Origin: Caldifarciminota bacterium
GTDB lineage: Bacteria; Hydrothermota; Hydrothermia; WGAB01
Direction of reading: 5' to 3'
NCBI GenBank assembly: GCA_027069855.1
Contig: JALXEF010000170.1
Coordinates: 1 to 32,975 of the forward strand
DNA: 32,975 nucleotides
The position numbers were made by a program, and so were the translations under genes. The notes beneath the pieces are model-generated. The model did not search any database, was not told the DNA's origin, and saw only the letters and a list, made by a program, of their open reading frames with translations. This document shows positions 9,071 to 17,478 of this stretch, piece after piece (positions within the stretch are counted from its first letter, which is position 1; every line of letters begins with the position of its first letter).

Positions 9071-10068
9071 TTTTCCTTCAGCCGTTTTTCCAGGGCCTTG
9101 AGCCGCCGGAACAGGTCTGGAAGTTTAAAGAACAGGGCCATGGCCCGCAGATACTGGGCCCGGGGGCGGGCGTAGGGGCCGGAGTACACCTCGCCCGGCG
9201 GCACATCCGAGATGATGCCGGCCTTGGCGGTGAGCACGGCCCGGTCGCCGATCTTCAGATGGTCGGCGATGCCCACCTGGCCGCCCATGAGCACATGGTG
9301 CCCCACGGTCACGCTGCCGGCGATGCCGGTCTGGCCGGCGATCACCGTGTGGGGGCCGATCCGGACATTGTGGCCGATCTGCACCAGGTTATCGATCTTG
9401 GTGCCCCGGCCGATGCGGGTTTCGCCCACCGTGGCCCGGTCAATGCAGGTGTTGGCGCCGATCTCGCAGTCGTCCTCAATCACCACCCGGCCCACCTGGG
9501 GAATGCGCACGAACCGGCCGTCCTGTTCCACGAAGCCGAAGCCCTCGCGGCCGATGACCGCCCCGGGCTCAATGCGCACCCGGTGGCCGATCTTGGTGCC
9601 GCGGCCGAGATAGACCCCGGGATAGATGAGGCAGGCCTCGCCGATCTCCACCTCGGGCCCCACGAACACACCGGCCCCGATGCGGGTGCCGGCGCCGATG
9701 CGCGCGCCGGCCTCAACCACGGCGAAGGGCCCGATGCTCACATCCTCGGCCACCTGCGCCTCGGGCGACACCCAGGCCAGGGGGCTGATGCCCTCCTGGT
9801 GCCAGTCGGGCCGGCGGAAAAGCGCGAGAATCGGCACCATGGCGGCCCGGGGATCGTCCACGAGGAGCCAGGCGCCGACGCCTTCAATATCTCGGGCCTC
9901 GCGGGCCACGACGGCGCCCACCGGCGTTTTCAGGGGGGCCTTTTCGGAAAACAGGAACACCAGCCGATCGTCGCCGCCCTCCTCGGGCAGGGCTACGCCG
10001 CGGATTTCCCGTTGGGGATCGCCCACGAGCCGGGCGTGGATCCGGCGGGCCAGGTCAGCAGTCTTCAC
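9067..10068 (-). CDS. lpxD: UDP-3-O-(3-hydroxyacyl)glucosamine N-acyltransferase
   Basis: A 333-residue LpxD, third enzyme of lipid A synthesis, adding the 2-N-acyl chain. Residues 1-95 form the uridine-binding domain. Residues about 100-290 are hexapeptide repeats of a left-handed beta-helix. The catalytic histidine lies in [13 protein letters not shown], and [10 protein letters not shown] and [11 protein letters not shown] are family signatures. The C-terminal helix ([21 protein letters not shown]) is typical. The start is GTG at 10068, preceded by AAGGAG at seven bases, and it overlaps the end of the HAD gene by 14 bases. Confidence 0.95.
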   Translation of the reverse strand: MKTADLARRIHARLVGDPQREIRGVALPEEGGDDRLVFLFSEKAPLKTPVGAVVAREARDIEGVGAWLLVDDPRAAMVPILALFRRPDWHQEGISPLAWVSPEAQVAEDVSIGPFAVVEAGARIGAGTRIGAGVFVGPEVEIGEACLIYPGVYLGRGTKIGHRVRIEPGAVIGREGFGFVEQDGRFVRIPQVGRVVIEDDCEIGANTCIDRATVGETRIGRGTKIDNLVQIGHNVRIGPHTVIAGQTGIAGSVTVGHHVLMGGQVGIADHLKIGDRAVLTAKAGIISDVPPGEVYSGPYARPRAQYLRAMALFFKLPDLFRRLKALEKRLKEK

Positions 10069-10759
10069 GGGGCGGCTCCTTGGCCTTGATCTGGTCCAGG
10101 ATGTCCAGGAGTTCGATGATGTCGTTGATCTCGTAATCGGCGCCGGAGTTCACGGTGCCAAAGGTGTCGCCGTAGCGGGCGAACACGGTAACCATGCCCA
10201 GGTGGGCGGCACCGGTGATGTCGCGTTCCGGCCAGTCGCCCACCATCATGGCCTCCCGGGGTTCCACGCCGAGTTTCTCCAGGGTCACGCGGAAGGGCTT
10301 GGGGGAGGGCTTGCGTTCGCCGGTGTCGTCGTAGGTGACCACCACCTCAAAGAAGTCGTGGAGCCCGACCTGCACCAGGCGGGTCCAGGCCTGAAGCTGC
10401 GGTGCATCGGACACGACGGCGAGCCGGTACCCCCGTTTCAGGAGTTCCATGAGGGTGTACCGCACATGGGGATAGAGCACGAGGGCCGCGTCCTTGGCGC
10501 GGCGATACGCCACGATGGCGGCGGCCAGCATCCGGGGGTCTTCGTAGCCGAGGTGGCGCTGCAGGAACCGGTTGAAGATGCGCTGGTCCTCAATGCCCAC
10601 CTCGTCGTAGATCTCGTAGATTTTGCGGACGACTTCGTCCTTGGACATCTTGAGGCCGGCGTCGATCATGGCCTCGGCCGCCGCCTCCACCCCCGCCTCC
10701 TTCATGCGCATGAAGTCCACCAGGGTGTTATCCAGATCAAACACGATGGCGCGGATCAT
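10055..10759 (-). CDS. HAD-superfamily hydrolase, first gene of the lipid A operon
   Basis: A 234-residue haloacid dehalogenase-type phosphatase. Motif I is DLDNT (Asp8 and Asp10 in [13 protein letters not shown]), motif II is VVSDAP, motif III is the lysine in ERKPSPKPF, and motif IV is [11 protein letters not shown] helical cap lies between motifs I and II (residues about 15-90), giving a subfamily I enzyme like phosphoglycolate phosphatase or YjjG-type nucleotidases. The substrate cannot be told from sequence. The ATG at 10759 is chosen because the HAD fold begins there and a perfect promoter sits just upstream; the open frame further upstream has no family similarity. The gene leads the operon that continues into lpxD with a 14-base overlap. 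Confidence 0.88.
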   Translation of the reverse strand: MIRAIVFDLDNTLVDFMRMKEAGVEAAAEAMIDAGLKMSKDEVVRKIYEIYDEVGIEDQRIFNRFLQRHLGYEDPRMLAAAIVAYRRAKDAALVLYPHVRYTLMELLKRGYRLAVVSDAPQLQAWTRLVQVGLHDFFEVVVTYDDTGERKPSPKPFRVTLEKLGVEPREAMMVGDWPERDITGAAHLGMVTVFARYGDTFGTVNSGADYEINDIIELLDILDQIKAKEPPREDC

Positions 10760-10765
10760 GCCCCG

Positions 10766-10794
10766 ATTATAGGTGCGGCGCGTAGGGCCTGCAA
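10766..10794 (-). promoter_or_regulatory. promoter of the HAD-lpxD-lpxC/fabZ-lpxA operon
   Basis: Minus strand TTGCAG (10789-10794), 17-base spacer, perfect TATAAT (10766-10771). The box ends only six bases before the ATG at 10759, so the mRNA should start at or next to the ATG (leaderless). No ribosome binding site is visible. Confidence 0.7.
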
Positions 10795-10853
10795 GGAACG
10801 GGCCGTTTCCAGCCGCGGCCGGAGAACGGCATTCGGGAAAGGGTGTTTTGTCT

Positions 10854-10891
10854 CTAAGGCGTTTTGGCGCGAAAGCGCCAAAACGCCTTAG
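10854..10891 (-). terminator. perfect 17-bp hairpin at the polX stop codon
   Basis: CTAAGGCGTTTTGGCGC (10854-10870), a four-base loop, and its exact complement (10875-10891). The stem includes the polX stop codon. There is no clear U-tract on either side, so it may stop transcription weakly, protect the 3' end of the polX mRNA, or insulate the lipid A operon promoter at 10766-10794. Confidence 0.6.
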
Positions 10892-12633
10892 GATACGCCC
10901 ATCTTTTTGCGTTTGGCCTGGAGCAGGTCCAGGAGTTCGGCCAGGGGCCGGGTGTTGACAATCTGCTGCGGGCCGAGCCAGGCCCGGCGGGCTACCCCCA
11001 CGCCCAGGCGGATCTGCCACAGCTGGCCAGCCTGGTGGGCGTCGGTGCCGATCTCCAGAAGCACACCCCTTTCGCCGGCGAGCCGGGCGTGCACATCGTT
11101 GAGATCCAGCCGCTCGTAATAGGCGTTGATCTCCAGGAAGGTGCCGGTTTCCAAAGCCTTTTCCACTAAGGCCTCAATGTCCACCCGGTAGCCCTCGCGG
11201 GTGGAAATCAATCGGCCCGTGGGGTGGCCGACGGCGTGCACATAGGGGTTTTCCATGGCCCGGAGGATGCGCTCGGTGGCATCCTCGTCCTTGCGCCACT
11301 GGTGCACCGAGGCCACCACGAAGTCCAGTTCGGCCAGCACCTCGTCGGGGTAATCCAGGGAGCCGTCGGGCAGGATGTCCACCTCGGTGCCCTTCAAGAG
11401 CCGAAAGCCCTCAAGACGGGCGTTGATGCGGTCAATTTCCGCGTTCTTCTTCCGCAGCCGGTCAACTTCCAGGCCGTGGGCGTACTTGACGCTCTGGGAA
11501 TGGTCGCACACGGCGATGTACTCGTAGCCCATCTTCTGGCCGAAGCGCACCAGTTCCTCCAGGGTGGCGGTGCCGTCGGAGTACTTGGAGTGCACATGGA
11601 GGTCGCCGCGGATCTCGTCGTATTCCACGAGACGGGGCAGTTTGCCCTGCTGGGCGGCCTCAATCTCGCCCCGGTCTTCGCGGAGTTCCGGCGGGATCCA
11701 CACGAGGCCCACGGCCTTATAGACGCTTTCCTCGGTTTCGCCGGCGATCTTCTCGGCGCCCCGGAACACGCCGTACTCGGAAATCTTGAGGCCCATGCTC
11801 CGGGCGATGCCCCGAAGGTGCACATTGTGGGCCTTGGAGCCGGTAAAGTACTGCAGCGCGGCGCCGTAGGATTCCGGCGGCACCACCCGCAGGTCCACCT
11901 GGTACCGATCCTGGAAGATGGCCGAGCCCTTGGTATCGCCGGCGGCGAGCACCCGAGTCACCTGGGGCAGCGACACGAACTTCTGGATGATGCTGCGGCC
12001 GTGCTCGGGCCGGGCCGCGGCCAGGATGTCCAGGTCGCCCACGGTTTCCTTCATGCGGCGGAAGGAGCCGGCGGGCGAGATTTCCAGCACCTCGGGCACC
12101 TGGCGGAGGGCCTCCACGATGGCCTGCACCAGGGGATAGGCGGCGCCCAGGGGAATCCGCTGGGCCATGCGCTCGTAGAGTTCCAGGCCCTTTTTGATGT
12201 TTTCAATCTTTTTCGGGCCCATGCCGGGCAGGCGGGCGAGGGAGCCGTCCTCCAGCACCCGTTTGAAGTCCTCCTTGGTGCGCACGCCCAGCTTTTCATA
12301 GGCCAGGCGGAGGGTTCGGGGGCCGATGCCCTGCACCTCCATGAGGTCCAGGAGGTCCTGGGGCACCTGTTTCATCACCTCTTCGTAGCGGTCAATGCGG
12401 CCCTCGTCCAGGTACTGGGCGATTTTCTTGGCGATGCCCTCGCCGATGCCGGGCAGGCGCATGAGGGCGGCCATGCCGCCTTTGCGGTAGATTTCTTCAA
12501 CGTCCTCGGGCAGGTCTTCCAGCACGCGGGCGGCCTTGCGGTAGGCCACCACCTTGAAGGGGATTTCGCCCAGGAATTCCAGGGCGTCGGCCATGCGGTC
12601 AAAGATCCGGGCCAGTTCCTGGTTTTTGTTCAT
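10888..12633 (-). CDS. polX: DNA polymerase/3'-5' exonuclease PolX
   Basis: A 581-residue bacterial family X polymerase, normal length, acting in base excision and gap-filling repair. Residues 1-85 are the 8-kDa helical domain and HhH motifs appear near residues 60-66 (PGIGEGIAKK), 99-105 (EVQGIGPRT) and 135-140 (LPGMGPKK). The polymerase carboxylates are Asp200 and Asp202 in VGDLDIL and Asp247 in YQVDLRVV. The C-terminal PHP domain starts GDLHVHSKYSDG (His346, His348, Asp353), continues with AVCDHS and ends with EIGTDAH, and should give the exonuclease or AP-endonuclease activity. The ATG at 12633 lacks a ribosome binding site but has a -10 box nine bases upstream, so it may be leaderless and separate from rtcA. 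Confidence 0.96.
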   Translation of the reverse strand: MNKNQELARIFDRMADALEFLGEIPFKVVAYRKAARVLEDLPEDVEEIYRKGGMAALMRLPGIGEGIAKKIAQYLDEGRIDRYEEVMKQVPQDLLDLMEVQGIGPRTLRLAYEKLGVRTKEDFKRVLEDGSLARLPGMGPKKIENIKKGLELYERMAQRIPLGAAYPLVQAIVEALRQVPEVLEISPAGSFRRMKETVGDLDILAAARPEHGRSIIQKFVSLPQVTRVLAAGDTKGSAIFQDRYQVDLRVVPPESYGAALQYFTGSKAHNVHLRGIARSMGLKISEYGVFRGAEKIAGETEESVYKAVGLVWIPPELREDRGEIEAAQQGKLPRLVEYDEIRGDLHVHSKYSDGTATLEELVRFGQKMGYEYIAVCDHSQSVKYAHGLEVDRLRKKNAEIDRINARLEGFRLLKGTEVDILPDGSLDYPDEVLAELDFVVASVHQWRKDEDATERILRAMENPYVHAVGHPTGRLISTREGYRVDIEALVEKALETGTFLEINAYYERLDLNDVHARLAGERGVLLEIGTDAHQAGQLWQIRLGVGVARRAWLGPQQIVNTRPLAELLDLLQAKRKKMGVS

Positions 12634-12642
12634 GGCATAAGT

Positions 12643-12648
12643 ATGATA
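12643..12648 (-). promoter_or_regulatory. -10 box of polX
   Basis: TATCAT on the minus strand ends nine bases before the polX ATG. No good -35 box is seen. The spacing matches the other short-leader promoters in this window (mutS, the permease, the DUF1573 gene). Confidence 0.4.
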
Positions 12649-12675
12649 CGGCGGCGAATCGGGCGCCTGGAGGCG

Positions 12676-13752
12676 TTATGCCTGCGGCGAAACCTCCAGC
12701 CAGCCGTTTTCGTGGCGGTACCGGATGCCCAGGAAACGTTCGGCCACCCACAGGGCGGTTTGGGTGTGGGAGGTGAGGTGCTGCACGGCCACCCGGCCGC
12801 CCCGAAGGGCCAGGATCCACACCAGGTTGTCCTGGAGATGGGGGTCCACGGCGTCGCCGGAACCCAGGAACCGGGCGGCTTTCCGGGCCAGGCGCCGGCC
12901 GATTTCCTCGGCGGGCACGCCCCGCTGGCACAACTGGTCCACGCCCACGGGCCGTTCGGCCGGGCCCAGGACCAGGGTGGCGGAACAGCCGGGCGAGCGG
13001 GTAGGCCAGGACCGGCCGCGGAGTTCCGGATGGAGCCCCAGGGCTTCCAGTTCCGGCAGCGCGCCCCGCAGGATGCGCTGACGCACGCGGCGGCCCTCCA
13101 GGCTGCGGCTCCCCTGGATCCAGAGGACCTGGGGAAACCGCCGGAAATCCACGGGCTCCAGGTTCAGGGGATCCAGGCGCTGCAAACTCTCCAGGCGGCG
13201 GGCCAGGGGTTCACCGGGCCGGAGGGGCCGCACCCGGAGCCGCACCACACCGCCGCCGGCAGGGTAGTAGCCGCGGTTTTCCGCGGTGGCCTCCAGGTGT
13301 TCGGCCAGCGGGCGGCTGTAGGGCAGGATCACCTGGTGCCAGTAGTCCCAGGTCATGGAAAAGGGCACATCCGTGCCGCCCACCAGGCGCAGCCGGCACC
13401 CCTCGCGGGCCAGCACGCAGGCGGGCAAAAGGGTTTGGAGGAACAGGGGGATGGACCCGGCGGTTTTGAAATCCACGGAGCGCGTGCCCCCGCGGGGCTC
13501 GGCCGGGTAAAAGGTGAGTTCGTTAAGCCCCACCCGCAGGTCTTCGGGCTCGGTGCGGCTGCCCGGCGCAAGCCAGAGCAGGGTTTTGACGATGAACAGG
13601 TGCTGGGTTTTGAGGCCGGGCTGGCGGCGGCCCTGCCGGATCCGGACCACCCGAAAGGGTTTGCCGGTGATCAGGCTGAACACCAGGGCGAAGCGGACGA
13701 TCTGGCCGCCGCCCTCGCCGTACGCGCCGTCCAGCAGCAGGGGTTCCGCCAC
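12676..13752 (-). CDS. rtcA: RNA 3'-terminal phosphate cyclase
   Basis: A 358-residue RtcA, which uses ATP to convert an RNA 3'-phosphate into a 2',3'-cyclic phosphate via a covalent His-AMP. Signatures: DGAYGEGGGQIVRFAL at the start (residues about 8-23), GGTDVPFSMTWDYW, and HLTSHTQTAL near the C terminus, where His329 is at the place of the nucleotidylated histidine. The usual Thr-Asn after this histidine is TQTAL here, slightly atypical. The start is GTG at 13752, one base after the stop of the beta-propeller gene, without its own ribosome binding site, so translation is coupled. No rtcB or rtcR is nearby. It is the last gene of the polyglutamate operon; a functional link to that pathway is not obvious. 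Confidence 0.9.
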   Translation of the reverse strand: MAEPLLLDGAYGEGGGQIVRFALVFSLITGKPFRVVRIRQGRRQPGLKTQHLFIVKTLLWLAPGSRTEPEDLRVGLNELTFYPAEPRGGTRSVDFKTAGSIPLFLQTLLPACVLAREGCRLRLVGGTDVPFSMTWDYWHQVILPYSRPLAEHLEATAENRGYYPAGGGVVRLRVRPLRPGEPLARRLESLQRLDPLNLEPVDFRRFPQVLWIQGSRSLEGRRVRQRILRGALPELEALGLHPELRGRSWPTRSPGCSATLVLGPAERPVGVDQLCQRGVPAEEIGRRLARKAARFLGSGDAVDPHLQDNLVWILALRGGRVAVQHLTSHTQTALWVAERFLGIRYRHENGWLEVSPQA

Positions 13753-13753
13753 G

Positions 13754-14512
13754 CTACGGCAGCGTGCGGGTGATGACCTTTCCGGCTTCCAGCAAAGGCA
13801 CGATCAAGCGCCGGTGCAGGGTGTCCACGCCCAGGTCGGCAGGGGTCCGAAGGTCTTCGGCGATCACCCGCTCCTCGCGCTCCGGGGCCCAGAGCACAAT
13901 GGTGCCGGACCGGTACCCGCTCACCACGAAGTCGCCGTTTTTGCAGCGGCCCAGGCCGTCGCCGCCGGCCACGAACCGGAATTCATGGAGCAGTTGAGGA
14001 TCCTGCATGTCCACCGAGCGATACAGCCGGGCCGGTGTGGTGAAGGTGATCACATACAGGGTGTCGCCCTCCACCCAGAGGCCGTTGGGATGGGGCACGG
14101 AGATCCAGCGCAGCACCTTGCCTTCGGCATCCAGTTCGTACACGCGACCGGCCTGGGTATCCGACACATACACACGGCCGTCCGGCGTGGCGGCCACATC
14201 GTTGAGAAATTGGGGCGGCTCGGGAAAGGCCCGGGGTCCGGCGAACAGGCGGACGGTGCCCTCCTGGAGCGACACCCATTGCAGCCGGTCCACATCGGCC
14301 ACCACCACGCCGTCGCGGAGGGCTGCCATGCCCTTGGGATCCCGAAGCCCACGGGCGAACACCCGGGGTTCCTTTTCCTCCTGCCACTGCCAGATCACGC
14401 CGTCGGCCTTCTGGAAGGCCCCGATATCCGAGATCAGCACCTGGTTGTCCAGCACCAGGGCGCTTTCCGGGTGCACAAAGGCCCACAGCAGAAAAAAGCC
14501 TGCCAGGCTCAT
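13754..14512 (-). CDS. secreted SMP-30/NHL-type beta-propeller protein
   Basis: A 252-residue protein with a short N-terminal hydrophobic signal (MSLAGFFLLWAFVHPESA) followed by repeated propeller blades: VLISDIGAF, PKGMAALRDGVVVADVDR, LNDVAATPDGRVYVSDTQAGRVYELD, PNGLWVEGDTLYVITF and TPADLGVDTLHRRLIVPLL. The pattern resembles six-bladed SMP-30/gluconolactonase or NHL propellers. Some members hydrolyse lactones or esters using a divalent metal; others only bind. The ATG at 14512 is preferred over the GTG at 14521 because GAGGAGGTGA sits correctly before the ATG and overlaps the GTG. It lies 24 bases after pgsB in the polyglutamate operon, so a periplasmic role with the polymer is a reasonable inference. 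No enzymatic activity can be assigned. Confidence 0.82.
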   Translation of the reverse strand: MSLAGFFLLWAFVHPESALVLDNQVLISDIGAFQKADGVIWQWQEEKEPRVFARGLRDPKGMAALRDGVVVADVDRLQWVSLQEGTVRLFAGPRAFPEPPQFLNDVAATPDGRVYVSDTQAGRVYELDAEGKVLRWISVPHPNGLWVEGDTLYVITFTTPARLYRSVDMQDPQLLHEFRFVAGGDGLGRCKNGDFVVSGYRSGTIVLWAPEREERVIAEDLRTPADLGVDTLHRRLIVPLLEAGKVITRTLP

Positions 14513-14536
14513 GATGCTCACCTCCTCGGGGAAATT

Positions 14537-15712
14537 TTACGGGTGGAGCGCCTGGAGCCGATCCACGATTTCCTGGCCCAGGCCCACGATGTTGCCCATG
14601 GTGACCACCAGGAGTTCGCGGGCCGGCAGGCTCAGGAGGGCCTGCACCACCCGATCGGCCGGTTGACCCTCCAGGTTCCGGATCCGGTCGGCGGGCACGC
14701 CGTGCCGCCGGAGGGCGGCGGCCACCGGATGCACCACGAACCCGGCCAGAAGGTACCGGTCGGCCACGAGATCGCGGCCCAACAGCCGGGCGAAGGCCTC
14801 GGTGCGTTGCGGCCGGTCTTTGCGCGCCACGAAGAGGGCCACGGTGGCCACCCCGGGGTGCCGGGCCACCACATTCTGCCAGATCAGCCGGGTGGATTCG
14901 GGGTCGTTGGCGGCGAAGGCGTTGTAAACCCACAGGGTTTTATCGGGCAGGGCGATGCGGAACCGCCGCAGGGCGCCGGGGTCCGGGGGCGCCTGCCACA
15001 TCCCCTTCAGGGCCTGCTCGCGGCTCAGGCCGAAGTGCTGCGCCACGGCCAGGGCCAGGGCCACATTCTCGGCGTGTTCCACATAGGAAAAGCCGTCCAG
15101 GTCGCCGGGCTGCACCCACTCCTCGGGCCGAACCACCACCAGTCGGCTGCCCCGGCGCCGGGCTTCGGCCTCCAGAAGCCGGGTGAACCGCTGGTCGGCG
15201 GTGAACAGCACGCCGTTCCTTGGCGTGGTGAGCGCCAGGTGGCGTGCCACATGCGCGAGGGTGGGGCCCATGGTGTCCAGGTGGTCTTCCCGGATGTTCG
15301 TGATCACGCCCACGGTGGACTGCACGATGCGGTCTTCCAGCACCCGCAGGTACTCGGGCGTGATGGCCATGCATTCCAGCACCAGGATGTCGGCGCCGGC
15401 CTCTACGGCCCGTTGCACGATGCGGAGTTGCTCCAGGATGTTGGGCCGGCCCGCCCGGAACACCGGCACCTCGCGGCCGTCGGGGAACAGGAACCGGGGG
15501 GCGGTACCCGTGGTTTTAGCCGCCACCCGGTGGCCCGGCAACTGCCGGAGCGCCGCATAGATAAGCCGGGTCACCGAAGACTTGCCCCGGGTGCCGTTGA
15601 CATGGATGCGGTGGGGAATCCGGGATAGGTTCCGCCGGTGCCGGTGGTACCGGTACGCCTCCACCGCCAGGAAGGTGGCGGTAACGCCCAGCGAAACCTC
15701 CAGCAGGGGCAT
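14537..15712 (-). CDS. pgsB: poly-gamma-glutamate synthase subunit PgsB/CapB
   Basis: A 391-residue ATP-dependent amide ligase that joins glutamates through their gamma-carboxyls, nearly the same length as Bacillus PgsB (393). An N-terminal membrane segment (residues 1-20) is followed by the P-loop NGTRGKSSVTRLI of the Mur-ligase-like fold, KTTGTAPR, LVLECMAITPEY, and VGVITNIREDHLDTMGPTL. The C-terminal part carries NAFAANDPEST and VTMGNIVGLGQ. The ATG at 15712 is chosen because the family's first helix begins there; it follows the barrel gene by two bases. With pgsC it makes the membrane-bound synthase core. The folylpolyglutamate synthase and Mur ligase alternatives are excluded by the N-terminal membrane anchor and the neighbours. 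Confidence 0.94.
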   Translation of the reverse strand: MPLLEVSLGVTATFLAVEAYRYHRHRRNLSRIPHRIHVNGTRGKSSVTRLIYAALRQLPGHRVAAKTTGTAPRFLFPDGREVPVFRAGRPNILEQLRIVQRAVEAGADILVLECMAITPEYLRVLEDRIVQSTVGVITNIREDHLDTMGPTLAHVARHLALTTPRNGVLFTADQRFTRLLEAEARRRGSRLVVVRPEEWVQPGDLDGFSYVEHAENVALALAVAQHFGLSREQALKGMWQAPPDPGALRRFRIALPDKTLWVYNAFAANDPESTRLIWQNVVARHPGVATVALFVARKDRPQRTEAFARLLGRDLVADRYLLAGFVVHPVAAALRRHGVPADRIRNLEGQPADRVVQALLSLPARELLVVTMGNIVGLGQEIVDRLQALHP

Positions 15713-15714
15713 GG

Positions 15715-17478
15715 CTATCGGCGGAGCAGCCGCCAGGACCCGCTGAAACCCACGGTCCAGGCGTCGTAGTTCTTGAAGACCAGGGAGGTGGCCGAATCCG
15801 TGGTGTGCACGCGGCGGCCGCGATAGGCCACGAAGCCGAACACAGGCGGCCCGCCGGGAACCGGCCGCAGTACGGGCGCCTGGATCCGGAACCCGGCCTC
15901 CCGGTCCTCGCGGCCAAAGTGCAGAGCGTCGTCGGCCCGGTTCGTCAGGTAGTGTTTCCAGGTGAGGGAGGCCGAGGCCCTGAGGGCGGCCACCCGGAGC
16001 TCCAGCTGGCCGGTGACGAAGGCATAGCTGGCATCGGGCTCCCAGGGCTGTACCCGGGTTCGGTACACCCCGAGCCGAAGCCCCACGCCGTACCGGCGGC
16101 GCTTGCCCTCCAGCCGCAGGTGCCACCGCTGGCCGGAAACATAGGCGAAGGGTTCATCGTAGCGATACCCGGCCCAGCCCAGGCCCACGGTCCAGGAGCC
16201 CCTCCGCAGGGCACGGCGGCCCCAGACCTCGGCCGAAAGGGCCGAATACCTCAGGGGATCCGTGCGTTGCAGGCTGCGCCGATACACGGGCCGCACATAC
16301 ACGCCGGGCCGAAGGGCGAGGCGGAACCCCAGGGTGTGCCGCCGTTTCAAGCGGCGGCTGCCCTCCACGGCCACGGCGATCCGGTTCTTCACCCGGTTCC
16401 ACAGGTAGCCGTAGGCCGTGAGGGAGCCCGAGAGCCGGCCGCGGCGGCCCCGATGCGTGAGCGTGGCGCGGAGCCGAAGCCGCAGATCGGTGGGGTTCTG
16501 GACGTCGGGATACCGGTACCGGGCGTCGCCCGCGCGGATCCGGTCCAGGTCGTCGGGGGCGAAGGTAAAGGGATTGCTGAGGAAGGCCAGCTGGGTTTGC
16601 AGGCTTAAGGTGGTGCGGGCCCGGCGGGGCAGGCCCACGAGGAAGAGCGGCACATAGAGGCTCCCTCGGGGTGCGCCCAGGAGCCGTTCCCGCGGCGAGG
16701 TTCGGCGCGAACGGCGTTTTTTGGTCTTCGGCACCTCGCGGTAGAGTTTCACGAGGCCCCGGCCGCCGGTCACCTCCACCCGGTACCGGTGCTCGCCGGG
16801 CGGCACCTTCAGAAAGCGCTTACGGGGCCGGGTTACGCGGAGGCTGGTATCCTCCAGCACCCGGGCCCGGAGCGAGGGTTTCCAGCGGTCCTTCAAGCGG
16901 AAGATCACCGAATCGCCCTCCAGCACCCGGAACGCCACGGGCGTGTTTTGCAGCGCGCGGAAATAGAACCACACCCGGGCCGGGCCCTTCACCTGGAACT
17001 CCACGGGCCCGTCCGGCCGCACCCAGTAGTAGGTGGTGCGCTTGTCCTTCACCGCCAGGGTGGCCGGCAGGCCGCCGGTCAGGGGCACCACCCGCCGCAG
17101 TTCGGGCTTGCGCCATTCGTAGTAGCGGATCCGCACAGGCCGGTCGCTGGTAAGCCGGTACCGGCCCTTGGGCAGGTGGATCCGCACCTCCCGGCGCCGT
17201 TTCACCTGCCAGGTCTTCAGGGGTTTGCCGTTCCTGAGGAGCCGCACCCGGGCCGGGCCCCGCTTGCTGAGGTTCTCCAGCCGGAACTTCACGCTCTTGC
17301 TGCGCTTGAGGGTCCAGCGGGCCGGATGCTTCCTGCTCACCCTCAGGTACAGGTACCGCACGCTGTCGCGCACCACGATCTGGCGGCGCCCCTTCAGGGC
17401 GGCCGTTTTATGCACCCAGTAGGCGGGTGCGGGCACGGCGACGGCCAGAAGCAAAATCAGGGCAAGAATGCGCTTCAT
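15715..17478 (-). CDS. secreted, very basic protein with predicted outer-membrane beta-barrel, in the polyglutamate operon
   Basis: A 587-residue protein I cannot assign to a known family. Residues 1-19 are a signal peptide (ending PAPA-Y). Residues about 20-270 are short beta-strand-like repeats extraordinarily rich in Arg and Lys: residues 20-129 hold 37 Arg/Lys against 6 Asp/Glu. From about residue 285 to the end, alternating hydrophobic/polar strands with many aromatic residues (for example RLSGSLTAYGYLWNRV, WTVGLGWAGYRY, AWTVGFSGSWRLLRR) look like an outer-membrane beta-barrel, roughly 14-16 strands by eye. It overlaps the pgsW-like gene by four bases and pgsB follows two bases after, so it is made with the synthase. 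I infer it is the outer-membrane export or anchoring component, its basic part binding the polyanion. Periplasmic localisation only is the alternative. Confidence 0.75.
   Translation of the reverse strand: MKRILALILLLAVAVPAPAYWVHKTAALKGRRQIVVRDSVRYLYLRVSRKHPARWTLKRSKSVKFRLENLSKRGPARVRLLRNGKPLKTWQVKRRREVRIHLPKGRYRLTSDRPVRIRYYEWRKPELRRVVPLTGGLPATLAVKDKRTTYYWVRPDGPVEFQVKGPARVWFYFRALQNTPVAFRVLEGDSVIFRLKDRWKPSLRARVLEDTSLRVTRPRKRFLKVPPGEHRYRVEVTGGRGLVKLYREVPKTKKRRSRRTSPRERLLGAPRGSLYVPLFLVGLPRRARTTLSLQTQLAFLSNPFTFAPDDLDRIRAGDARYRYPDVQNPTDLRLRLRATLTHRGRRGRLSGSLTAYGYLWNRVKNRIAVAVEGSRRLKRRHTLGFRLALRPGVYVRPVYRRSLQRTDPLRYSALSAEVWGRRALRRGSWTVGLGWAGYRYDEPFAYVSGQRWHLRLEGKRRRYGVGLRLGVYRTRVQPWEPDASYAFVTGQLELRVAALRASASLTWKHYLTNRADDALHFGREDREAGFRIQAPVLRPVPGGPPVFGFVAYRGRRVHTTDSATSLVFKNYDAWTVGFSGSWRLLRR

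Noticed and set aside
11224-13773. Very long plus-strand open frame opposite polX and rtcA
   Set aside because: It is a mirror of GC-rich codons in the two well-recognised minus-strand genes; its translation is low-complexity Gly/His/Ala/Pro-rich with no family features.
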